Part shown: positions 44,989-54,801 of the stretch, in pieces
How positions within the stretch are numbered: position 1 is the stretch's first letter
How the letters are laid out: every line of letters begins with the position of its first letter
Origin: Helicobacter jaachi
GTDB lineage: Bacteria > Campylobacterota > Campylobacteria > Campylobacterales > Helicobacteraceae
Direction of reading: 5' to 3'
Length of the DNA stretch: 64,000 bases
Assembly (NCBI RefSeq): GCF_000763135.2
Contig: NZ_JRPR02000002.1
Location: 124,001-188,000 of the forward strand
Translations under genes and position numbers: made by a program
The notes under the pieces: generated by a model
The model's input: only the letters and a program-made list of their open reading frames with translations
Databases searched by the model: none
Told to the model about the DNA's origin: nothing

Positions 44989-46407
44989 CTAGTGCGCGCT
45001 TATGCGTTTTTGCACTTGCGCAAGTAGGGCTAAAAGATGAGATTTGTAATTTTGGCAATCTTGTTCATTGGTAGCCTCAAAGCGCGTAACAAGCACAGGT
45101 GTAGTATTGCTCGCTCGAATTAAACCCCAGCCATTTTCAAATACTACGCGCACACCATCAATGGTGATAATGTCTTTAAGCGGCGGAAAGTCTTTGGGCG
45201 GATTTTTTAACGCTTCGCTTAGAGCTGTAATAATGGGAAATTTATGCTCCTCTGTGGTTGGGATTTTCTCTTCATTAGTGCTAAATGTAGGCGGCAGGGC
45301 GTTAATGGTAGATTCTAACTCATCTGGCGTGGCGTATAAAAATAGCTCTAATGCCCTAAGCGAGGCATAAATAGCATCATCATAGCCAAAATATCTATCA
45401 TTAAAAAAGATATGTCCGCTCACTTCAGCCGCGAGGTGGGCATTTGTTTCTTTAAGCTTTACCTTGAGATTGCTATGCCCGGTTTTGTGCATAATGGCTT
45501 TGCCAATTTTATTAATCTCATCATACATAGTTTGCGAGCATTTCACTTCACCAATGACAATGGGGCTAAGACAATGGCGCTTCATGTCGCGCGCAAAAAG
45601 GATAGCTAGCTCATCACCTTTGTAATTGTGATGAGTAGTGAGCAGCGCTAGCCTGTCCGCATCGCCATCAAAGGCTATGCCAATGGGGATAGAATCTGCT
45701 TGCATTTTTGCTTTAAGCGCGTGGAGATTTTCCTCCTCGCTAGGGTCTGGGTGGTGGTTGGGAAAAGTGCCATCAGGCTCAAAAAATAGCGGTGTGTAAG
45801 TGATATTAAGATTTTTTAGCACTTCTTTAATGCCAACGCCTGCCACGCCATTACCGCAATCCACAGCAATAGGGTAGGGGAAGTTTTTTAAATCAGCAAA
45901 GGCTTGAGTGAGATAGTTGATATAAGCCTGCAGAGCATTTACGCGCTTTGGCTGTGTAAAGTCGCTGGGCTGTGTGGGTAGAGTGTTGATTATAGAATCT
46001 AGCTCCCTGCCTAGCGAGTAGATTTGCTCCCCATAGAAGGGTGCGCGCTCAAGCGTGATTTTAAAGCCATTGTATTGGGGTGGATTGTGCGAACCTGTAA
46101 TCATCACAGAATTTGGGCAAGTGATAGAATCTATGGTGTTAAAAGTGGCAAAATACGCCACAGGCGTGGGGATAAGCCCTAATTCAAATACCTCAATGCC
46201 AGCAGAGACAAAGCCTTGAGTGAGCCACTCAAAGAGCGTGGGAGAGTGTGTGCGCGCATCATAACCAATATGCACAAGCGGGGGGAGTTTAGCCTCTAAA
46301 ATGCGCTTGCCAAGCAGCTGCCCTATACCAAAGACTACTTTGAAAGTGAGATGTTCATTAAAAATGCCGCGAATATCATACTCGCGAAAAATATGTTTAA
46401 GCTCCAT
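44989..46407 (-). CDS. Phosphomannomutase/phosphoglucomutase
   Basis: A 472-residue alpha-D-phosphohexomutase of the AlgC/ManB type, supplying mannose-1-P or glucose-1-P for surface sugars. The phosphoserine loop is VMITGSHNPPQYNGFK (about 98-113), the magnesium loop is AFDGDADRLALL, and the sugar-binding loop is AEVSGHIFF. The C-terminal domain has GWGLIRASNTTPVLVTRFE. It lies 53 nt upstream of pyrC. H. pylori has one such gene (algC), needed for O-antigen. Confidence 0.92.
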   Translation of the reverse strand: MELKHIFREYDIRGIFNEHLTFKVVFGIGQLLGKRILEAKLPPLVHIGYDARTHSPTLFEWLTQGFVSAGIEVFELGLIPTPVAYFATFNTIDSITCPNSVMITGSHNPPQYNGFKITLERAPFYGEQIYSLGRELDSIINTLPTQPSDFTQPKRVNALQAYINYLTQAFADLKNFPYPIAVDCGNGVAGVGIKEVLKNLNITYTPLFFEPDGTFPNHHPDPSEEENLHALKAKMQADSIPIGIAFDGDADRLALLTTHHNYKGDELAILFARDMKRHCLSPIVIGEVKCSQTMYDEINKIGKAIMHKTGHSNLKVKLKETNAHLAAEVSGHIFFNDRYFGYDDAIYASLRALELFLYATPDELESTINALPPTFSTNEEKIPTTEEHKFPIITALSEALKNPPKDFPPLKDIITIDGVRVVFENGWGLIRASNTTPVLVTRFEATNEQDCQNYKSHLLALLAQVQKRISAH

Positions 46408-46609
46408 TATAAATCCTTGTGAGTGATGTCGCGCGAAATTGTATCAAAAATTTATTACTTAGATTCTATAAAGATGTATTAAAATACGATGAAATCTTAG
46501 AATGAGTATAGAAACTTAATCATTTTTAAGATAAAATAAGCAATTTTTTAATAAGGGAAACCCAAAAAAGGCATTTATAGAATCTACAAAACGGCGAGGT
46601 AATGCAGCA
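46408..46609. promoter_or_regulatory. Divergent region manB-hisC
   Basis: About 200 nt, AT-rich, with AGATTCT words at about 46461 and 46579. Several TAAAAT-like boxes occur (for example in AGATAAAATAAGC near 46530) that could serve hisC-fliFGH-dxs. I see no sigma-28 or sigma-54 element. Confidence 0.4.
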
Positions 46610-47725
46610 GTGTTCAAACAGACATTAAAGCAGATAGTAACTTATGAGGCAGGGAAGCCCATCGAGCTCGTTATGCGCGAATTTGGCATTAAGCAAGATG
46701 AAATTATTAAGCTAGGGAGTAATGAAAACCCCTATGGCACTTCTGCAAAAGTCATTCAAACATTACAAGATAATGCCTACAAAGCAAGCTTGTATCCTGA
46801 TGATTCTATGTATGAGCTAAAAAATGCCCTGAGCGCGCGCTTTGGTATAGAATCTAAAGAGGTGATTATAGGTGCTGGGAGCGACCAAATCATTGAATTT
46901 TGCATGCAGGCTTTAAATCATCAAAATGCCTGTGTGATTATGGCAAAAGTTACATTTGCGATGTATGAGGTGTATGCGCGCTTAGCTGGTGTAGAGATTT
47001 GCAAAACAGCAAGCGAGCAGCATAATCTCACAGAGTTTTTGCAGCTTTATAATGAGTGCAAAAGTCGCAATATGCGCATAAGCGCTGTGTTTTTATGTGT
47101 GCCAAATAATCCTTTGGGTGAGTGCTTAGACGCGCAGGCGGTGGAGGATTTTATTAAGCAAATCGATAAAGATACGCTAGTTATTATTGATGGAGCATAT
47201 CAAGAATTTGCCGCGCACAAAGACGCGCTTAAGGCTTTTAACCCTGCACATTTGGTGAGTGCATTTGAGAATGTAATTTATCTAGGGACATTCTCAAAGG
47301 CTTATGGGCTAGGTGGTATGCGTATAGGCTATGGTATAGCTAGCGAGGCAATTATAAATATGCTCTACAAAGTGCGCCCGCCTTTTAATGTAACCACACT
47401 AAGCCTGCAAGCCGCACTTGTGGCGCTAGAAGATAGGGCGTTTGTGGAAAAATATATAGAATCTAATGCCGCGCAAATGCTTTTATATGAGGACTTTGCG
47501 CGCGAAAATGGCTTTAGTTTTATCCCCTCTTATGCTAATTTTATTACCCTTACACATAAGTGTATAGAATCTACGCATTTATGCGATTGGCTTTTAAGTA
47601 AGGGTGTGATAGTGCGCAATCTTGCCTCATATGGCTTGAATGCGCTGCGTATAACCATTGGCACGCCGCAGCAAAATGTGCGCGTGTTTGAGCTTATAAA
47701 AACATATTTACAAACTCATAATTAG
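46610..47725 (+). CDS. hisC: Histidinol-phosphate aminotransferase
   Basis: A 371-residue PLP aminotransferase that makes histidinol phosphate. It has KLGSNENPYG at the start, VPNNPLGE, DGAYQEF, and the PLP lysine in YLGTFSKAYGLGGMRIGYG (about 228). The start is GTG at 46610 with GAGGT upstream. An ATG at 46602 is out of frame. Only 8 nt separate it from fliF. Confidence 0.93.
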   Translation: MFKQTLKQIVTYEAGKPIELVMREFGIKQDEIIKLGSNENPYGTSAKVIQTLQDNAYKASLYPDDSMYELKNALSARFGIESKEVIIGAGSDQIIEFCMQALNHQNACVIMAKVTFAMYEVYARLAGVEICKTASEQHNLTEFLQLYNECKSRNMRISAVFLCVPNNPLGECLDAQAVEDFIKQIDKDTLVIIDGAYQEFAAHKDALKAFNPAHLVSAFENVIYLGTFSKAYGLGGMRIGYGIASEAIINMLYKVRPPFNVTTLSLQAALVALEDRAFVEKYIESNAAQMLLYEDFARENGFSFIPSYANFITLTHKCIESTHLCDWLLSKGVIVRNLASYGLNALRITIGTPQQNVRVFELIKTYLQTHN

Positions 47726-47733
47726 GGGTATTC

Positions 47734-49446
47734 GTGGATTTAAAACTGATTTTTGAACAAATTACCAAAGTTTTAAATAAGCTCAATAAAAAGCAGCGCA
47801 TCATTATTCTTACCACTTTTGTTGTCATCATCGCATTTTTAACTTATTTAGTTTTATTTAGGGTGGAGACAAAAAACGAGTATGAAAATTATGAAGTGCT
47901 TTTTAGTAATCTTAATCCCGAAGATAGCGCGGCAATCTTGCAAAGGCTGCAGCAAGACAAGATTCCATATAAAATTCCTCAAGATAATATTATTCTTGTG
48001 CCAAAGGATAAGGTCTATGAGCAGCGCATCGCTCTAGGCTCACTTGGACTGCCAAAGACGAGTAAAAATGTAGGCTTTGATATTTTATTGGAAAATAATG
48101 TGGGTGAAACGCCTTTTACGCAGGATATGAAATATCTTGTAGCAAAGCAAAATGAGCTTGCAAAAACTATTGAGAGCCTAAATCCTATTGAAAAAGCTAT
48201 TGTTAATATCTCTATGCCTAAAGAATCGCTTTTTGTAAAAGATGGCTATCCTCCTTCTGCGTCTGTCAAAATCACTGTGCGCGATAATATGTTTTTATCA
48301 AATGAGCAAGCCATTGGGATTAAGCACCTTGTGGCTGCGGCTGTTGAGCGGCTAACGCCTGAAAATGTAAAAATCATTAATCAAGATGGCGAGCTTGTGG
48401 GCGGTGATGATGAGGCGCTACAGCAGGGACTGCGCGCTAAACAGGCTGCTTTTCAACGAAAATTTCAGCAAAGCAATGAAAATGCGCTAGAAGCAAAAAT
48501 TGTTAAACTCTTGCAACCAAGCGTTGGCGATGGCGTGAGGGCGCAGGTTACGCTAGATTATGATTTTAGTGTGCGTAAATCTATAGCAGAGACTTTTGGG
48601 CAAAATCCTGTTGTGCGCGGCACAAGAGAGTATGAAAAAGAGCGCAAGGGCTTTCGTCCCCCACAAATTGGTGGTGTGCCGGGCGTAGTGAGTAATATCG
48701 GTCCTGTGCAGGGGCTTAAAGATGATGAGATGATGGAGTGGGAGAAAGAAAGCGAGGTAGTTATCAATAATGAAATTGATAAGACGGTGAGCAATATTGA
48801 TGAGCATTATGGCGTGCTAAAGCGCGTGAGTGCTTCTGTAATGATTGATGGGCTATATAAAGAAGTGGTTGATGATAATGGCGAGCCGCGCTTAGAATAC
48901 ACGCCTAGAAGCCAAGAGGATATGAATAAATTTTTGGAGGGTGTGAAAAAGGCTATTGGCTACAATGAGGCGCGTGGTGACCAAGTTGAGGTGATTAATA
49001 TGCCCTTTAGAAGCACGCAGCTTGATTATCGCCCAAAAGATTCTTGGGAGCTTTTCTCAAACAAAGTAGAGCGGTATTTAGGACCATTTATGCCGCTATT
49101 AAAATATGTCATTGTTGCAGTGATTATTTTTATTTTCTACAAAAAGATTGTTGCGCCATTTGCAGAGCGTATGCTTGAAGTGCAAGAGGAGGAAGATGAT
49201 GATATAGAATCTCTTATGCAAATTGATGATGGCGAAGATGATTTAAATAAATTTAGCGAGTTAAGAAAGCGTGTAGAAGACCAGTTAGGTATTGGCTCTG
49301 GCTTTGATGAGGATAGCATTAAGTATGAAGTGCTGCTTGAAAAAATGCGTAATGTCATTAGCGAGCGGCCTCAAGAGATTGGCGCGCTTTTCCAAACGCT
49401 TATTAAAGATGAGCTTGATATTACTGAGGGCATTAATCATAAATAA
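47734..49446 (+). CDS. fliF: Flagellar MS-ring protein FliF
   Basis: A 570-residue inner-membrane protein that forms the MS ring. There are two transmembrane helices (about 23-42 and 450-472) with ring-building motifs between them (YEVLFSNLNPEDSAAIL, SASVKITVRD). The acidic C-terminal tail (EEEDDDIESLMQIDDGEDD onward) binds FliG. The start is GTG with AGGGG just upstream. It heads the fliF-fliG-fliH-dxs block, as in H. pylori. Confidence 0.95.
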   Translation: MDLKLIFEQITKVLNKLNKKQRIIILTTFVVIIAFLTYLVLFRVETKNEYENYEVLFSNLNPEDSAAILQRLQQDKIPYKIPQDNIILVPKDKVYEQRIALGSLGLPKTSKNVGFDILLENNVGETPFTQDMKYLVAKQNELAKTIESLNPIEKAIVNISMPKESLFVKDGYPPSASVKITVRDNMFLSNEQAIGIKHLVAAAVERLTPENVKIINQDGELVGGDDEALQQGLRAKQAAFQRKFQQSNENALEAKIVKLLQPSVGDGVRAQVTLDYDFSVRKSIAETFGQNPVVRGTREYEKERKGFRPPQIGGVPGVVSNIGPVQGLKDDEMMEWEKESEVVINNEIDKTVSNIDEHYGVLKRVSASVMIDGLYKEVVDDNGEPRLEYTPRSQEDMNKFLEGVKKAIGYNEARGDQVEVINMPFRSTQLDYRPKDSWELFSNKVERYLGPFMPLLKYVIVAVIIFIFYKKIVAPFAERMLEVQEEEDDDIESLMQIDDGEDDLNKFSELRKRVEDQLGIGSGFDEDSIKYEVLLEKMRNVISERPQEIGALFQTLIKDELDITEGINHK

Positions 49447-49463
49447 ATTTAGAGGAGTAAAGT

Positions 49464-50495
49464 ATGGCAATTACGCTTAGCCCGCGCCAAAGAGCGCAAT
49501 ATGATGAACTCTCAATGTCAGAAAAGATTGCTATTTTGCTTGTGCAGTTGGGTGATGATATTACCTCTGAAGTCTTTCACCACCTTGATATTGATGCCAT
49601 TACAGAAGTAAGTAAGCAAATCGCGCAAATGGGCGGCACGGATAAAACCATTGGCGCAGCAGTTTTAGAGGAATTTTATGTTATTTTTCAATCAAATCAA
49701 TATATTAATTCCGGCGGTATGGACTATGCGCGCGATTTATTGATTAAGGCTTTGGGACCAGAAGCAGCTAAGGCGATTTTAGATAAATTAGCAAAGACTA
49801 TGCAGTCTCAAAAGAATTTTGCCTATCTTTCAAAAATCCGCCCACAGCAGCTTGCTGACTTTATTATTAACGAGCACCCTCAAACTATTGCGCTTATCCT
49901 TGCACATATGGACGCTAGCGGCGCAGCGGAAACTTTGGGGTATTTCTCTGATGATTTGCGCGCAGAAGTGGCTATTCGTATGGCAAATTTGGGGGATATA
50001 TCTCCAAGCGTGGTAAAACGCGTGAGTGCTGTGCTTGAAAACAAACTTGAATCACTCACCAGTTACAAGGTTGAAGTGGGTGGCACGCGCTCTGTGGCAG
50101 AAATCTTTAATAGACTTGGGCAAAAGGCGGCAAAGGCTACCATTGCGCATATTGAGCAAATCGATGAGCAATTAGCCATTGAGATTAAAGAAATGATGTT
50201 TACATTTGAAGATATTTCTAAACTTGATAATAACGCCATTAGGGAGATTCTAAAAATTGCTGATAAAAAGGATTTAACACTAGCGCTTAAATCCGCCCCT
50301 GATGAATTAAAGCAAAAATTTATGGGCAATATGTCCCAGCGCGCTAGCGAGCAGTTTATGGAGGAGATGCAATTTTTAGGCGCGGTCAAAGTGCGCGATG
50401 TGGAAAATGCCCAAAGAAAGATTGTCGAAGTAGTGCAAACACTTTCAGAGCAGGGCTTAATCCAGCTAGGAGAGCAAGACGATGTCATTGCTTAA
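49464..50495 (+). CDS. fliG: Flagellar motor switch protein FliG
   Basis: A 343-residue rotor protein. The N-terminal domain (SEKIAILLVQLGDDI) binds FliF. The middle domain contains the EHPQ motif (INEHPQTIALIL, about 133-144). The C-terminal torque domain has charged residues around KSAPDELKQKFMGNMSQRASE. GAGGAG precedes the ATG. It overlaps fliH by 14 nt. Confidence 0.96.
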   Translation: MAITLSPRQRAQYDELSMSEKIAILLVQLGDDITSEVFHHLDIDAITEVSKQIAQMGGTDKTIGAAVLEEFYVIFQSNQYINSGGMDYARDLLIKALGPEAAKAILDKLAKTMQSQKNFAYLSKIRPQQLADFIINEHPQTIALILAHMDASGAAETLGYFSDDLRAEVAIRMANLGDISPSVVKRVSAVLENKLESLTSYKVEVGGTRSVAEIFNRLGQKAAKATIAHIEQIDEQLAIEIKEMMFTFEDISKLDNNAIREILKIADKKDLTLALKSAPDELKQKFMGNMSQRASEQFMEEMQFLGAVKVRDVENAQRKIVEVVQTLSEQGLIQLGEQDDVIA

Positions 50496-51312
50496 TCAAG
50501 AAAATATCATTGGGCAAGAGAAGCTTAAAAATCATAATATTAAAAAATATGAGTTTAAAAGTATCACAAATGAGATGATAGAATCTAGCAAGGAAATTGC
50601 CGCAGCCGCGCAGAATATGGAGCTACCAGCCCCACAAACGCAAGAAGAGGAGCAAAATGCGCAAGATATAGAATCTAATGCCCAAAAAATTGCAAGCCTT
50701 GAGCAAGAATTAGTTGAGCGGCTTTTGCAAAAAACTGATGAACTCTCCGGCTCCTTAGCAAAATTGCAAATTCAATTTGAAAAGCTCCAAGTTGAAAGCG
50801 AGCAACGCGTAGTGAGTGCGCGCGAAGATGGCTATAAGGACGGATATAGGGAAGCAGAGGAAAAGGCAAAAGATGAGCTATTTGCAGAGGTGAATGCGCA
50901 GAAAAAAGCTTTGGTAGATTCTATAATTACGCTTGAGAACACTTTGAAGCAAAGCCAAAAGCATTTAGAGGATTTAGAAAAGGAACTAAGCGCTATTGCG
51001 GTGGATATTGCTAAAGAAGTGATTTTAAATGAAGTGAGTGAAAACTCTCAAAAAATTGCCCTAAGCCTCACAAAAGAATTATTAAACTCCATAATGGACG
51101 CGACTAATATTAAAATTAAAGTAAATCCTAGTGATTATTTATTTTTAAAAGAGCAGCTAAAAGATAATAGCAAAGTAGAGATTATTTCAGATAGTGCGGT
51201 GTCTTTGGGTGGAGTGGTAATTGTGAGCGATAATGGTAATATTGATGGGACTATTATGTCGCGCTATAAAAATTTAAAGCAATCTGTGCTTGAAAATATG
51301 CGCGATTCGTAA
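50482..51312 (+). CDS. fliH: Flagellar export ATPase regulator FliH
   Basis: A 276-residue protein that binds the export ATPase FliI. There is a long helical N-terminal and middle region (about 20-165), including the charged stretch GYKDGYREAEEKAKDEL. The C-terminal FliH/HrpE domain (about 165-265) has DIAKEVILNEVSENSQ and VKVNPSDYLFL-type strands. Position after fliG supports the call. Two AGATTCT words lie in the variable N-terminal part. Confidence 0.9.
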   Translation: MSLLNQENIIGQEKLKNHNIKKYEFKSITNEMIESSKEIAAAAQNMELPAPQTQEEEQNAQDIESNAQKIASLEQELVERLLQKTDELSGSLAKLQIQFEKLQVESEQRVVSAREDGYKDGYREAEEKAKDELFAEVNAQKKALVDSIITLENTLKQSQKHLEDLEKELSAIAVDIAKEVILNEVSENSQKIALSLTKELLNSIMDATNIKIKVNPSDYLFLKEQLKDNSKVEIISDSAVSLGGVVIVSDNGNIDGTIMSRYKNLKQSVLENMRDS

Positions 51313-51338
51313 AAAGCAAATAAGGGGAAGGAGCATAT

Positions 51339-53216
51339 ATGGAGACAAGGGCAAAAAGCGCGCTAGCTCTGTGCGAGCCTAAAAATAGCAATCTTAGCGC
51401 ACTTTCTTTGAGCGAGCTTGAGGAGGTTGCCACTTGTATCCGCAAGAGAATCTTAGCAGTGGTAAGCTCTAATGGTGGGCATTTAAGCTCAACGCTTGGT
51501 GCGGTGGATTTAATTGTAGGTATGCATGCTGTCTTTGATGCAAGTAAGCAGCCCTTTATCTTTGATGTCTCTCATCAGGCTTATGCGCATAAACTCCTTA
51601 CAGGGCGATGGGAGGAGTTTGATACGTTGCGGCAGTTTAATGGCATAAGTGGATTTTGTAATCCTAGAGAATCTATGTATGATTATTTTGTCGCTGGGCA
51701 TAGCTCTACTTCTATTTCGCTCGCAGTGGGCGCGGCTAAGGCTATGGCATTAAGGGGAGAGGAGAGTATGCCTGTGGTGATGATAGGCGATGGCTCTATG
51801 AGTGCGGGGCTTGTGTATGAGGCGCTTAATGAGCTAGGTGATAAGAAATATCCAGCTGTGATTATCCTTAATGATAATGAGATGAGCATTTCTAAGCCTA
51901 TTGGCGCTATTAGCAATTATCTCTCACAAATTCTCACCACTTCTTTGTATCAAAAAGTGCGCGATAATATCAAAAAAATCCTTGCAAAAATGCCAGATTC
52001 TGCTACTTATTTGGCTAAAAGATTTGAAGAGTCGCTCAAACTCATTACGCCGGGTATTTTGTTTGAGGAATTAGGGCTTGATTATGTAGGTCCAATTGAT
52101 GGGCATAATCTTGAGCTTATTGTTGCTACCTTGCAGCGCGCTAAAGAGATGAAAAAGCCTGTAATTATCCATGCTCAAACGCTTAAGGGCAAGGGATATG
52201 AGATTGCAGAGGGACGCTTTGAGCATTGGCATGGCGTGGGTCCTTTTGATGTAAGCACTGGCTCATCGCTTAAAAAATCTGCCGCTCAATCGCCCACATC
52301 GGTATTTTCAGCGCATTTGCAATCTTATCTTAGCGATGAAAAGGTAGTGGGCGTAACAGCCGCCATGCCAAGCGGCACGGGACTTGATAGGCTTATTGAG
52401 AAAGCCCCGCAGAGATTTTGGGACGTAGCCATTTGTGAAGCACATGCGGTTACCTCAATGGCGGCTATGGCAAAAGAGGGATTTAAACCCTTTGTAGCGA
52501 TATATTCGACATTTTTGCAACGCGCATACGACCAAATTATCCACGATGTAGGGATTTTAGGCTTGCCTGTGCGATTTTGCATTGATAGAGCAGGCATTGT
52601 GGGTGAAGATGGTGAGACACATCAAGGATTGCTTGATGTTGCCTATTTGCGCTCTATTCCTAATATGATACTTTTCGCGCCGCGCGATAATGCCACTTTG
52701 CGAAAGGCTATAGATTTTGCCTATGCGTGTAATAGCGCACCTTGCGCATTTCGCTATCCGCGTGGGAATTTTGTGCTAGATGATAATGAAATACCAGCAA
52801 GTGATTTTACACTAGGCAAGGCAGAGCTTTTAAGGCAGGGCGAGAATTTGCTGCTTATAGGCTATGGGAATGGCGTAGGCAGGGCGTATAGAGTGTATGA
52901 GGCATTAAGCGCACAGGGGTATAAGCCAAGCTTGTTAGATTTGCGCTTTGTAAAGCCGCTTGACAAGGAGACATTGCGCACTTTGCTAAAAACTCATAGC
53001 CATATTTGCGTATTTAGCGATAGCTATGCGCTAGGTGGCGTAGGCAGCGCTATCCTTGAATTTATGGCAAGTGAGGGGATTATCAATGTTGCTCTTAAAA
53101 GTTTTGAGATAGAAGATAAGTTTATCCCGCATGGCAATACTAAAATTATAGAATCTACGCTAGGCTTAGAGACTTCACAGCTCACAGAGAAAGTAAAATC
53201 CTTTTTCAAAGACTAA
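51339..53216 (+). CDS. dxs: 1-deoxy-D-xylulose-5-phosphate synthase
   Basis: A 625-residue thiamine-diphosphate enzyme, first step of the MEP isoprenoid pathway. The ThDP motif is GDGSMSAGLVYEALNELG then LNDNEMSIS. Near the start SSNGGHLSSTLGAVDL carries the conserved histidine. The second domain has the acid GEDGETHQGLLDVAYLRSIP. AAGGAG precedes the ATG. Its stop overlaps that of modC on the other strand by 4 nt. Confidence 0.96.
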   Translation: METRAKSALALCEPKNSNLSALSLSELEEVATCIRKRILAVVSSNGGHLSSTLGAVDLIVGMHAVFDASKQPFIFDVSHQAYAHKLLTGRWEEFDTLRQFNGISGFCNPRESMYDYFVAGHSSTSISLAVGAAKAMALRGEESMPVVMIGDGSMSAGLVYEALNELGDKKYPAVIILNDNEMSISKPIGAISNYLSQILTTSLYQKVRDNIKKILAKMPDSATYLAKRFEESLKLITPGILFEELGLDYVGPIDGHNLELIVATLQRAKEMKKPVIIHAQTLKGKGYEIAEGRFEHWHGVGPFDVSTGSSLKKSAAQSPTSVFSAHLQSYLSDEKVVGVTAAMPSGTGLDRLIEKAPQRFWDVAICEAHAVTSMAAMAKEGFKPFVAIYSTFLQRAYDQIIHDVGILGLPVRFCIDRAGIVGEDGETHQGLLDVAYLRSIPNMILFAPRDNATLRKAIDFAYACNSAPCAFRYPRGNFVLDDNEIPASDFTLGKAELLRQGENLLLIGYGNGVGRAYRVYEALSAQGYKPSLLDLRFVKPLDKETLRTLLKTHSHICVFSDSYALGGVGSAILEFMASEGIINVALKSFEIEDKFIPHGNTKIIESTLGLETSQLTEKVKSFFKD

Positions 53217-54106
53217 ATAATATTATTATCAAGTTTATACAGCATAGGGCTAAACGCCTTTGAAGTGATGATAACTTGCTCCCCCACGCGCAAAAGTGCA
53301 GCTTCAAGGGGGTCGTAAATAATTTTTAGAATCTCCCCTCCGCACAGCAAGCTAATAACGCATAGCACATCTTGCGTGTCTATATCAATGATTTCACCTG
53401 TAAGTTTAATTTTTGCACTCAAACGCTTTTGGATAAAGATATCTTGATTGCTCCCATCATGAATGATTTGCCCGCCTTTAACCACAAAAGTGCGCGTAGC
53501 AAGGGAGAAAATCTCACTCAAGTTGTGGCTTACAAGCAGGGTTGTTAGATGAAAATGTTTATGGATATTTTTCAATTCATCTTGCAGAATCTGGCGCATA
53601 GCATTATCAAGGGCTGAAAAAGGCTCATCAAGCAGCAGGATTTTAGGCTTAGCACTTAGTGCGCGACATAAGGCTACGCGCTGGGACTGCCCACCGGAGA
53701 GCTGGTGGATTCTCACTTTTTTAAGCGATTGCAAATCCATAAGGGCGATTAGCTCATCGGCAAACGCCCTATCTTGCTTATCTCTTAGCCCAAAGCAAAT
53801 ATTATCATATACATTAAGATGAGGGAAAAGCGCATAGTTTTGAAATACAAAGCCAATGCGCCGCTTTTGTGGAGGGAGACTAATATGCTTTTTAGAATCT
53901 AGCCAAATCTCATCGCCCACGCGGATATAGCCATCTTTTACTTCATCAAGCCCACTTAAAATGCGCAAAATACTTGTTTTCCCCGCGCCACTTTTACCAA
54001 AAAGGGCGATAAACTCACCAAAATACAGCCTTTTATCCACGCATAGTTCAAACGCCCCACCGCTGCCTAGTAACTTTTTTTTAAAACGAATATGTATATC
54101 GCTCAT
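53213..54106 (-). CDS. modC: Molybdate ABC transporter ATPase
   Basis: A 297-residue ABC ATPase. Walker A is GKSGAGKTS (37-45), the signature is LSGGQSQRVALCRAL, and Walker B is ILLLDEPFSALD. The last ~70 residues form a TOBE-like domain (LTGEIIDIDTQDVLCVI), as in ModC. It follows modB by 17 nt. Sulfate or tungstate ATPases look similar; the modA neighbour decides. Confidence 0.92.
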   Translation of the reverse strand: MSDIHIRFKKKLLGSGGAFELCVDKRLYFGEFIALFGKSGAGKTSILRILSGLDEVKDGYIRVGDEIWLDSKKHISLPPQKRRIGFVFQNYALFPHLNVYDNICFGLRDKQDRAFADELIALMDLQSLKKVRIHQLSGGQSQRVALCRALSAKPKILLLDEPFSALDNAMRQILQDELKNIHKHFHLTTLLVSHNLSEIFSLATRTFVVKGGQIIHDGSNQDIFIQKRLSAKIKLTGEIIDIDTQDVLCVISLLCGGEILKIIYDPLEAALLRVGEQVIITSKAFSPMLYKLDNNII

Positions 54107-54123
54107 AGCCTGCCTTTTATCAT

Positions 54124-54801
54124 CTACAATACGCTTTTTGGTGTGCTAAGACGCTTATTAAGATAAAAAATAGCTAAAAGCAGCACAAAGCATATAACAA
54201 AAAGTGTGAGTGCGTATTGGTGTGCTAGAGGGTAGTTTAGCGATTCTACTTCGTCATAAATGGCAATACTTGCTACGCGTGTTTGTCCGGGGAGATTACC
54301 CCCTATCATCATCACAACGCCAAATTCGCCTATAGTGTGGGCAAAACTGGTAACGCAGCCAAGCAAAATAGCTGGCTTAATATTGGGTAAAAGCACAAAA
54401 AAAAGCGTGTAGATTCTATTTTTCCCTAGCGTAAAGCTTGCTTCTTTGAGCGAGGAGGGCAGGGAGGAGAGCGCGCTTTTTATGGGATTACACATAAAGG
54501 GCAGGGAGAAAATAACACTTGCCAAAATAAGCCCTTCAAAGCTAAATACAAGCTTAAAGTGAAAATGCTCCAATAAAAATGCACCTAAAGCATTTTTGGG
54601 ACTAAAGGCAATAAGCAAATAGAATCCAAGCACAGATGGAGGCAGCACGAGGGGCATCCACACAAGCACTTCCAAAATAGGGCGCAGCGGGTTATTAGAA
54701 AAAGCTAGATAATTACCAATCACAATACCAATAGGCAGGAGAATAATCGTTGTAAGCGTGGCTACAAGAAAGGTAAGCTTCATTGTTTCAATAAAATCCA
54801 T
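54124..54801 (-). CDS. modB: Molybdate ABC transporter permease
   Basis: A 225-residue inner-membrane permease with about five helices. The coupling motif that contacts ModC is about residues 135-165 (LKEASFTLGKNRIYTLFFVLLP), matching the EAA loop. The motif GEFGVVMMIGGNLPGQTR is typical of ModB. ATG overlaps the stop of the upstream TOBE gene by one base. Confidence 0.94.
   Translation of the reverse strand: MDFIETMKLTFLVATLTTIILLPIGIVIGNYLAFSNNPLRPILEVLVWMPLVLPPSVLGFYLLIAFSPKNALGAFLLEHFHFKLVFSFEGLILASVIFSLPFMCNPIKSALSSLPSSLKEASFTLGKNRIYTLFFVLLPNIKPAILLGCVTSFAHTIGEFGVVMMIGGNLPGQTRVASIAIYDEVESLNYPLAHQYALTLFVICFVLLLAIFYLNKRLSTPKSVL

Noticed and set aside
53217-53240. Terminator between dxs and modC
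   Set aside because: Only AT-rich sequence inside modC; no stem of useful length.
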